NCBI GenBank assembly: GCA_002309055.1
Contig: DBWO01000016.1
Location: 30,158-49,810, forward strand
Reading direction: 5' to 3'
Source of the DNA: Ruminococcaceae bacterium UBA1236
Lineage (GTDB): Bacteria > Bacillota > Clostridia > Oscillospirales > Acutalibacteraceae
Length of the DNA: 19,653 bases
The notes below the pieces were generated by a model, which saw nothing but the letters and a program-made list of their open reading frames with translations, had not been told where the DNA came from and ran no database searches. This document shows positions 13,911 through 19,653 of the stretch, piece by piece (the first letter of the stretch is position 1; the number at the start of each line of letters is the position of its first letter). A program made the translations under genes and the position numbers.

Positions 13911-14441
13911 TTACTCTGTGTACTGCTCTGTCCTGAATTTTATTTCGATTGCCCTTACAAGCAGGAAAACAAGCGGCGAAAGCACGCTTGTAAATATCGC
14001 CATGGGCAGATAAAAAGCGAATAATGTGATAAACGCCCTGTCAATATGCGGCGTTATGAAATGGAAAAACCAGTAGCCGAGGCAGTAAATGCCCGAGGCG
14101 CAGGACGAAAGCAGAAGATGCGTTACGAAATTCACCCTCATAACGGTAAGGATGAGCATTCCGCACGCGAAGCCGACAGCGACAAGAAAAATAGCGTTGA
14201 AATTGTTGCCCTTCGCGAAAACGTCCCAGAGAGCGCCCGCGAAAAGCCCGTAAAATATGCCCGCGATATCCCCTTCATACATTGCCGCGGCGACAACCGC
14301 GGGTATGAGAAGCAGAGGACCTACTCCGCCTATCTTCAGAAACCTGCCCGCTGAATTCTGAATCAGCGACAGGCCGAGGATAACAGCGGCAAGCAGCGCC
14401 CTGCGGTATATCTGCTTTTTCTTTGCTTCGGTCAATGTCAT
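13911..14441 (-). CDS. mreD: Rod shape-determining protein MreD
   Basis: 176 residues, mostly hydrophobic, with about five membrane helices and a short basic start (TLTEAKKKQIYRRALL), matching MreD, the membrane partner of MreC in the elongation complex. The frame stays open further upstream, but the extra 38 residues overlap mreC and are unlike the family. ATG 14441 begins one base after the mreC stop (TAATATG), consistent with coupling, so I chose it. The sequence itself is weakly conserved in this family; placement between mreC and the PBP gene carries much of the assignment. Confidence 0.9.
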   Translation of the reverse strand: MTLTEAKKKQIYRRALLAAVILGLSLIQNSAGRFLKIGGVGPLLLIPAVVAAAMYEGDIAGIFYGLFAGALWDVFAKGNNFNAIFLVAVGFACGMLILTVMRVNFVTHLLLSSCASGIYCLGYWFFHFITPHIDRAFITLFAFYLPMAIFTSVLSPLVFLLVRAIEIKFRTEQYTE

Positions 14442-14442
14442 A

Positions 14443-15288
14443 TTATTTCTTTGCCTGTCCGTTGAACTCCGTGATAATAAGCACATCCGTAAGCTGTGAA
14501 AAATCAACGCCCGGCTCGATAACGGCGGATGCCGAAATATCGAGAGTAGCATCAATTATGTCAACCACGGTGCCGATTATGAGATTTGCGGGGTAGATTC
14601 CTCCGACACCCGCCGTGCACACAAGGCCGCCGTCCGTAACGGCAGTCTGCGCCGGAAGGTTAGTGAGGGTGCACTGCCCCTTGCCCGCGAGCTCATTTGT
14701 GGTGGTCACATAACTCACCTCGCGTGTGCGCGTTTCATAGGCGCTCACATTGACCGAGGGGTTGAGAATGGTGTTCACAACACACTGCGTGGGCGTAACG
14801 CTCGCTACAACGCCCACAAGATATTTGCCGTAAATAACAGGGTCGTTCACGGTTATTCCGTTTGCCGAGCCCTTGTTGAGGGTGAGAGTGCCGAATTTAT
14901 CGGCGCTGTCTCTGCCTATAACCGCCGCCTCGGCAAACTCATAGTCCTCGTGCTCCTCTTTAAGCTCGAGGAATTCCTTGTAGAAATTGTTTTTGTATAC
15001 TACTTCCTCATAATCCACAAGCTGCTCGCGCAGCGAATCAATCTCGCTCTGAAGAGCGGCGTTTTCACGCTTGAGATATGATGATGAGCGGAATGTTACG
15101 GGAAGCCGCTTCAGGTTGTTTGTAACGGCGCCCGCGAGACGTGAGGCGGGGCCGAAAACAACGCCCGTCACCCTTGTGAGGGGTGATGAGCTGTTTCTTG
15201 ACGCAACGGAAATAATGCTGCCCGCTATGAGGGCGGCCATAACCACTGCGAATATTTTAAATCCGGTTCTTCTGTAGAAGCGCTTCAT
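14443..15288 (-). CDS. mreC: Rod shape-determining protein MreC
   Basis: 281 residues. A basic N-terminus (KRFYRRTGFK), one membrane helix at about 11-30, a coiled coil at about 63-110 (YLKRENAALQSEIDSLREQL) and an extracellular beta-rich domain with VIGRDSADKFGTLTLNKGS and AGVGGIYPANLIIGTV match MreC. It scaffolds MreB, MreD and PBPs outside the membrane. The frame extends upstream to 15375, but ATG 15288 with GGAGACAG before it starts at the usual MreC N-terminus and avoids overlapping mreB. It follows mreB by 14 bases. Confidence 0.95.
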   Translation of the reverse strand: MKRFYRRTGFKIFAVVMAALIAGSIISVASRNSSSPLTRVTGVVFGPASRLAGAVTNNLKRLPVTFRSSSYLKRENAALQSEIDSLREQLVDYEEVVYKNNFYKEFLELKEEHEDYEFAEAAVIGRDSADKFGTLTLNKGSANGITVNDPVIYGKYLVGVVASVTPTQCVVNTILNPSVNVSAYETRTREVSYVTTTNELAGKGQCTLTNLPAQTAVTDGGLVCTAGVGGIYPANLIIGTVVDIIDATLDISASAVIEPGVDFSQLTDVLIITEFNGQAKK

Positions 15289-15302
15289 TAAGCTGTCTCC
15301 AA

Positions 15303-16316
15303 TCAGATGTATTTGTTCTGCCCGGTGATATTTTCCGTGCCGTTCAGGCAGATGCTCGTACCCTTGACCACGCATTTAAGCGGATCATCCGCGACCCTTA
15401 CGGGTATTTTGGTTTCTTCAGTGATGAGCCTGTCGAGCCCCTTGAGAAGGGCGCCGCCGCCCGTGAGGAATATGCCCCTGTCAATAATGTCGGAGGCAAG
15501 CTCGGGCGGAGTCTGCTCAAGCGTGGTTTTGATGGCATCCACAATCTGGTTAACTGTGTCGGACATCGCCTCTCTCACCTCTTCGCTGGTGATATCAACA
15601 TTCTTGGGGAGGCCGTCCATGAGATTTCTGCCCTTGATATTCATCGTGCCCTCACCCTCGTATGGATAGGCGGAGCCGATTTTTATCTTGATGTCCTCGG
15701 CTGTTCTTTCGCCGATGAGAAGATTGTACTTTTTCTTTACGTAGTTGATAATCGATTCGTCAAGCTCGTCGCCCGCCGTTCTGCACGAAAAAGCGGTGAC
15801 GATGCCGCCGAGCGAAATAACTGCCACTTCGCTCGTGCCGCCGCCTATATCAACAACCATGCTGCCGGTCGCCTCGGAAACGGGCAGACCCGCTCCGATT
15901 GCCGCGGCCATAGGCTCCTCGATAAGGCTCACATAGCCCGCGCCCGCGCTCTTGGCAGCGTCGTGCACGGCCTTTCTCTCAACCTCGGTAACGCCCGAGG
16001 GTATGCAGATGAGAATTCTTATTTGCGAGAAGGGCTTTTTCTTTGTTGTTCTCTTTATGAAAGTTTCTATCATTTCGGCGGTGATATCAAAATCGGAGAT
16101 AACACCGTCCTTGAGCGGGCGCACGGCGATAATCGAGCCGGGAGTCCTGCCTATCATCTCCTTGGCCTCGTTGCCTACCGCCACAACCTTGGGCGGGTTC
16201 ACTTTCTGGTCAACGGCAACAACGGACGGCTCGCTGATTACGACGCCTTTGCCCTTGACATAGACCAGAGTATTTGCCGTGCCCAGGTCAATGCCTATAT
16301 CCTGAGTGAAAATCAT
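15303..16316 (-). CDS. mreB: Rod shape-determining protein MreB (bacterial actin)
   Basis: 337 residues, the standard length. Actin-fold nucleotide-binding motifs are intact: IGIDLGTANTLVYVKGKG (phosphate 1), VVDIGGGTSEVAVISLGG (phosphate 2) and FLTGGGALLKGLD (adenosine motif). RPLKDGVISDFD and EEPMAAAIGAGLPV are MreB hallmarks. It forms ATP-dependent filaments under the membrane that guide side-wall synthesis, implying a rod or ovoid cell. The gene starts 12 bases after the lipoprotein gene with AAGGGAGCAAAAGC upstream, so the two are probably cotranscribed. Confidence 0.98.
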   Translation of the reverse strand: MIFTQDIGIDLGTANTLVYVKGKGVVISEPSVVAVDQKVNPPKVVAVGNEAKEMIGRTPGSIIAVRPLKDGVISDFDITAEMIETFIKRTTKKKPFSQIRILICIPSGVTEVERKAVHDAAKSAGAGYVSLIEEPMAAAIGAGLPVSEATGSMVVDIGGGTSEVAVISLGGIVTAFSCRTAGDELDESIINYVKKKYNLLIGERTAEDIKIKIGSAYPYEGEGTMNIKGRNLMDGLPKNVDITSEEVREAMSDTVNQIVDAIKTTLEQTPPELASDIIDRGIFLTGGGALLKGLDRLITEETKIPVRVADDPLKCVVKGTSICLNGTENITGQNKYI

Positions 16317-16328
16317 GCTTTTGCTCCC

Positions 16329-17018
16329 TTATTTGAACGTTATGGTTGAGATTATCTTAACGAGTTCATCAATTTCTTCCGTAAGATCTCTGTCGGATTC
16401 AATTCTCACGATATACACATAGTCATAGTGTGTGAGATATGTTTCGGCATAATATAAGCCGCGGCCGTCTTCCATCTTGTCAATATAGAACGAGTAATAC
16501 GGGGTGCCTTCGTCGTTGACTTTAATGGATGTGTCATAAACTACCGCATCCGGGTATTTTTTGAGTGAATAATTCTTCACCGCTTTATAACCTTCAATTG
16601 CATCGGCAACGGATTTGTCGGAAAGCTCCATAACATGAATCTGGTCCTCGGTGCCGTCTCTTTTGAATATCATATCGGAATAGCTGCCGAAGTTGCTCCA
16701 TCCGTCGGGAAGCTCAATGTAGAAACGCTCAAACTCAATAAGGTTGCCTATTACGAGGGCGTCTCTGAGGTCAACGAAAGTGGTCACTTTTTCGCCGCTG
16801 TCGTCTGTGAATGCCTGACCGTCTTCGTCGGTCGCGTAAATGATAACGTCTCCGTTTACGCCGCGGGTGATTCCGCCGTCCTCCTGCGTGGCAACGGCGT
16901 ATTCCTTGCCGCCTGCGTCGGTGATGTACTCGCCGCCGTCAAGCTTTCTTTTTCCGCACGCCACGAATGTGCACAGCACCATTGTGAGCACAAGCGCCAA
17001 TGCTGCAAATTTTTTCAT
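16329..17018 (-). CDS. Putative lipoprotein of unknown function
   Basis: 229 residues. The N-terminus MKKFAALALVLTMVLCTFVA followed by Cys21-Gly is a lipoprotein signal peptide; the lipobox is FVAC, with Phe rather than Leu at -3. The mature part is acidic, starting with a Gly/Asp/Thr-rich segment, then a domain with FYIELPDGWSNFG and SYSDMIFKRDG that resembles the small beta-rich folds of surface lipoproteins detecting or binding peptides, though I cannot name a family. The frame is open 17 codons further upstream, but GGAGGT lies directly before ATG 17018. It sits between the kinase gene and mreB and may be transcribed with both; a link to cell shape is not shown. Confidence 0.85.
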   Translation of the reverse strand: MKKFAALALVLTMVLCTFVACGKRKLDGGEYITDAGGKEYAVATQEDGGITRGVNGDVIIYATDEDGQAFTDDSGEKVTTFVDLRDALVIGNLIEFERFYIELPDGWSNFGSYSDMIFKRDGTEDQIHVMELSDKSVADAIEGYKAVKNYSLKKYPDAVVYDTSIKVNDEGTPYYSFYIDKMEDGRGLYYAETYLTHYDYVYIVRIESDRDLTEEIDELVKIISTITFK

Positions 17019-17049
17019 ATAGTTTACCTCCTTCTGCCGGGGTTTAACC

Positions 17050-18645
17050 TCAGCCGTTAAGAGCCGCAAATGCTTCTTTGTTGTTCTTGTAAAGAGTTTT
17101 ATAGACAGCGAAGTTTCTGTCGTAAACAGCCTTGTTCTTGCCGTCGGGTGTGAATGACTTGCTCACGGGGATAAGCTTCTTGGCCTCACCGACATTGTCA
17201 ATTATTCCGAGGCCTACCGCCATAAGCGCCGCCGCGCCGACCGCGCCTACATTCTGCGGGCTGTCAACCGTTTCAATCTTTCTGCCGGTTATATCGGCGA
17301 GAATCTGGCAGGTGACGTCGCTCAGCGCGCCGCCGCCGACAAAGCGGATTGTATCGGATGTTTTGATTTTGTTTTCCTGGGTTTCGATAAACCAGCGCAA
17401 ATGGAAGCAGACGCCTTCTATGACCGCGCGGATAAGCTCGGTTTTGCCGGTTTCCAGGGAAATGTTGAAGAACATACCTCTTGAATTCGGGTCTTCAAAC
17501 GGGCAGCGGTTACCGTGAAGCCAGGGGGTGAAAACAACGCCGCCGCAGCCCGCGGGAGTTTCGCTGATAACCTTTGAAAGATAGTCATAGAGGGATGTAT
17601 ATACAGTTTCCTGAGATTCAGCAACGTGTTTCTTCTCAAGGTAGATGCCGATTTCGTCGAGAGCAAGGTGGTCCTTGACCCATTCAAGGCACTTGCCCGC
17701 TGTTTCCAGCTCTGCAAAATAATTGTATCTGCCGTTCTGAACGCCGACAACGGCGGCTATCATTGCGTTAATGTCAACCAGACTCTTGTCGGTAACGGTT
17801 GAAACCCAGCCGGATGTGCCCTGATAGATATGTGTGTCTCCCAGGCACGCCGCGCCTGCGCCGACACCGATGAGTGAGGCGTCCATACCGCCGCCGAATA
17901 CAGCCGTGCCCTCTTTGAGGCCGAGCTCCTGAGCGGCTTTTGCGGAAAGCTCACCCGCCTTTGCGTCACTGTCGATTATCTCGGGCAGATGTTTCATATC
18001 AACGCCGAGCATCTTGCAGACTTTGGGGCTCCAGCAGCCGTGTCCTTCTCTCACGTCATAGAGAAGGGTGCCGAAAGCGGAGTCTCTGGTCATAACGAAA
18101 TTGCCGGTCATACGGCTGATGAGATATTCTTTGACATCGAGCCATTTATGAACTCTCGCGAAGTTTTCGGGCTCGTTATCCTTGACCCAGTTATACTTCC
18201 AGACGGGGTCTTTAACGCTGAGCGCCGCCGCCTTTGTTATGAGAAGAGAGGGAACGAGCTTGAAAATGTTTCCGCCCGAAATCTGCGGGCCGTACTGCAT
18301 ACCCTTCTTGATCTGCTCTGTCGCGCGCTGGTCCATATAGCTGAACGCTCTGTGCACGGGCACGCCGTCTTTATCAACGAGCACAAGGCCCTGCGCCTGG
18401 GAGCAGAAAGATATACCCTCAATCATATCGGGCGTAACATCGCACTGCGAGAACGCCTGCTTTGTGGTGCTGCACATTGCCTGCCACCATTCGTCGGGGT
18501 CCTGCTCCGCGCCGCCGCCGGGCATGACATAGAGCTTGTAGCCCTCCATCCCCGCGCCGAGAAGCTTTATGGTTTCATCAATCTCAAAAATGCAGGTTTT
18601 AACACCTGTTGTGCCTATGTCATAAGAGATTACGTACTTTTTCAT
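17050..18645 (-). CDS. FGGY-family carbohydrate kinase (xylulokinase-like)
   Basis: 531 residues, two actin-like lobes. The N-terminal phosphate motif is YDIGTTGVKTCIFEID (about 7-22). Central FGGGMDASLIGVGAG, then the DTHIYQGTSGWVS stretch near residue 270-285, and C-terminal IRFVGGGALSDVTCQILADI are FGGY hallmarks. Such enzymes phosphorylate pentoses or other sugars with ATP; xylulose is likely but the substrate cannot be fixed from sequence alone. The start at 18645 has GAGGAGG seven bases upstream; a longer open frame to 18711 runs through the promoter and is rejected. It is the first gene of the long minus-strand series and divergent from the aldo/keto reductase. No isomerase or transporter is adjacent. 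Confidence 0.88.
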   Translation of the reverse strand: MKKYVISYDIGTTGVKTCIFEIDETIKLLGAGMEGYKLYVMPGGGAEQDPDEWWQAMCSTTKQAFSQCDVTPDMIEGISFCSQAQGLVLVDKDGVPVHRAFSYMDQRATEQIKKGMQYGPQISGGNIFKLVPSLLITKAAALSVKDPVWKYNWVKDNEPENFARVHKWLDVKEYLISRMTGNFVMTRDSAFGTLLYDVREGHGCWSPKVCKMLGVDMKHLPEIIDSDAKAGELSAKAAQELGLKEGTAVFGGGMDASLIGVGAGAACLGDTHIYQGTSGWVSTVTDKSLVDINAMIAAVVGVQNGRYNYFAELETAGKCLEWVKDHLALDEIGIYLEKKHVAESQETVYTSLYDYLSKVISETPAGCGGVVFTPWLHGNRCPFEDPNSRGMFFNISLETGKTELIRAVIEGVCFHLRWFIETQENKIKTSDTIRFVGGGALSDVTCQILADITGRKIETVDSPQNVGAVGAAALMAVGLGIIDNVGEAKKLIPVSKSFTPDGKNKAVYDRNFAVYKTLYKNNKEAFAALNG

Positions 18646-18682
18646 CCGGACATCCTCCTCAAAACTTTGAATTAATGAATAT

Positions 18683-18711
18683 ATTATATATAACTTTTTA
18701 CAAAAACACAA
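18683..18711 (-). promoter_or_regulatory. Predicted promoter of the kinase gene
   Basis: On the minus strand TTGTGT (18706-18711) and a perfect TATAAT (18683-18688) are spaced by 17 bases. The poor -35 suggests a weak or activated promoter. It may drive the entire series down to 8974. Confidence 0.6.
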
Positions 18712-18778
18712 TACCCGTTATAAAATTTTACAATATAGTTACCATATGATAATTTTTTGAGAAAGATTGCCGAGGGTG

Positions 18779-18808
18779 TTGAAAAAAGGGTGAGTTCTTT
18801 GGTATAAT
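18779..18808 (+). promoter_or_regulatory. Predicted promoter of the aldo/keto reductase gene
   Basis: TTGAAA (18779-18784) and a perfect TATAAT (18803-18808) with an 18-base spacer lie about 48 bases upstream of the ATG. Confidence 0.7.
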
Positions 18809-18855
18809 ATGATTGTGTAAATATGTACACCCGAAACAGGAAAAGGGAGAGTATT

Positions 18856-19653
18856 ATGAACAACTACACAACCGAAGGCAAAAAACTCGGCTTCGGCCTT
18901 ATGAGACTGCCCAAGAAAGGGCTTATAATCGACGTAAAGCAGACGAGCGAAATGGTTGATATGTTTATGGACGCGGGCTTTACCTACTTTGACACCGCCT
19001 ACGTCTATGTAGGCAGCGAATCGGCGACAAACAAGGCGCTCGTGCAGAGGTATCCGAGGGAGTCCTACACCCTCGCGACAAAGCTTTTTGTCACCGCCGC
19101 TCCCACCGAGAGCATAGCTAAAAAAGAGCTTGAAACTTCCCTTAAACGCACGGGAGCGGGATATTTCGACTATTATCTGCTACACTCGCTCAACGAGAAT
19201 AACTACGAAAAATTTGACAAATTCAACCTCTGGGATTTCGTAAAGGAACAGAAGGAAAAAGGCAGAATCCGCCACTACGGTTTTTCCTTCCACGCCGGTC
19301 CGGAGCTGCTTGACAAACTGCTCACGGCGCACCCGGACGCGGAGTTTGTGCAGCTGCAGATTAACTACGCCGACTGGAACGACCCCAAGGTGAGAGCGAG
19401 AGAAAACTATGAGGTCGCGAGAAGGCACGGAAAACCGATAGTTGTTATGGAGCCGGTCAAGGGCGGCGCGCTCGCCGACCCGCCCGAAAAGGTGAAAGAG
19501 CTTCTCAGAAGCGCGGATCCGGACGCTTCCTACGCATCATGGGCAATCCGTTTTGCCGCTTCGCTTGACGGCATCCTCACCGTGCTCTCGGGCATGTCAA
19601 ACACTCAGCAGATGGCGGATAATCTTTCCTATATGAAAGATTTCAAGCCCCTT
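18856..19653 (+). CDS. Aldo/keto reductase, N-terminal part (runs off the right edge)
   Basis: 266 codons are present and the frame is open at the window end. AAAAGGGAGAG precedes the ATG. The AKR catalytic set is visible: Asp46 and Tyr51 in FDTAYVY, Lys76 in LATKLF, and His110 in YYLLHSL. LGFGLMRLPK at the start is typical of the clostridial branch of about 370 residues that carries a C-terminal ferredoxin-like iron-sulfur segment; if so, that part lies beyond the edge. These enzymes reduce carbonyl compounds with NAD(P)H. It is transcribed divergently from the sugar kinase. Confidence 0.9.
   Translation, partial: MNNYTTEGKKLGFGLMRLPKKGLIIDVKQTSEMVDMFMDAGFTYFDTAYVYVGSESATNKALVQRYPRESYTLATKLFVTAAPTESIAKKELETSLKRTGAGYFDYYLLHSLNENNYEKFDKFNLWDFVKEQKEKGRIRHYGFSFHAGPELLDKLLTAHPDAEFVQLQINYADWNDPKVRARENYEVARRHGKPIVVMEPVKGGALADPPEKVKELLRSADPDASYASWAIRFAASLDGILTVLSGMSNTQQMADNLSYMKDFKPL

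Noticed and set aside
17989..18675. 228-codon plus-strand frame opposite the sugar kinase
   Set aside because: It runs antisense to clear FGGY motifs and shows no family features.

Overview
The window looks like chromosome from an anaerobic, Gram-positive member of the Clostridia, probably a gut Oscillospirales/Ruminococcaceae-type organism. The evidence is AAGGAGG-type ribosome binding sites, sigma-A promoters with 17-base spacers, an mreB-mreC-mreD-PBP-minD cell-shape cluster, a desulfoferrodoxin (superoxide reductase of anaerobes), and lysis proteins of the SPP1-holin type. The taxon is inferred from gene content; no species is named.

Left part (1-4850). A truncated CoA-acylating semialdehyde dehydrogenase (mmsA-like) runs off the left edge on the minus strand. 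Next comes a compact regulated lysis module. A minus-strand LexA/CI-type repressor (HTH plus self-cleaving S24 peptidase) is separated by a 278-base double-promoter region from a plus-strand operon. That operon encodes a two-HTH regulator (sigma-70 region 4-like plus XRE-like), a coiled-coil protein, a possible phage baseplate-like protein, a zinc amidase endolysin with an SH3-like tail, an XhlA-like membrane/coiled-coil protein and an SPP1-type holin. Nearly all of these genes overlap at ATGA or GTGA junctions. No capsid, terminase, portal, tail or integrase gene is present. A possible 23-residue membrane microprotein follows the holin.

Middle part (4850-8970). A strong promoter with an A+T-rich upstream tract drives rpsO, then pnp after a heavily structured RNA spacer, and then an exported GH16 beta-glucanase that starts two bases after pnp. 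Downstream are two near-identical copies of about 119 bp, each carrying the same intrinsic terminator, separated by 120 bp of noncoding DNA.

Right part (8970-18650) is a continuous minus-strand series with no strong internal terminator seen. In transcription order it encodes an FGGY sugar kinase, a lipoprotein, mreB, mreC, mreD, a class B penicillin-binding protein, a MinD-like ATPase, mnmE, a 90-residue protein with an EF-hand-like loop, and desulfoferrodoxin, and it ends in an intrinsic terminator. MreBCD and the PBP form the elongation machinery. MinD belongs with them by position, but minC, minE and rodA are absent here. A divergent promoter at the right edge drives an aldo/keto reductase that is cut by the window end.

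The most interesting item is the lysis module: on its face it links a RecA-cleavable repressor directly to endolysin and holin without virion genes.
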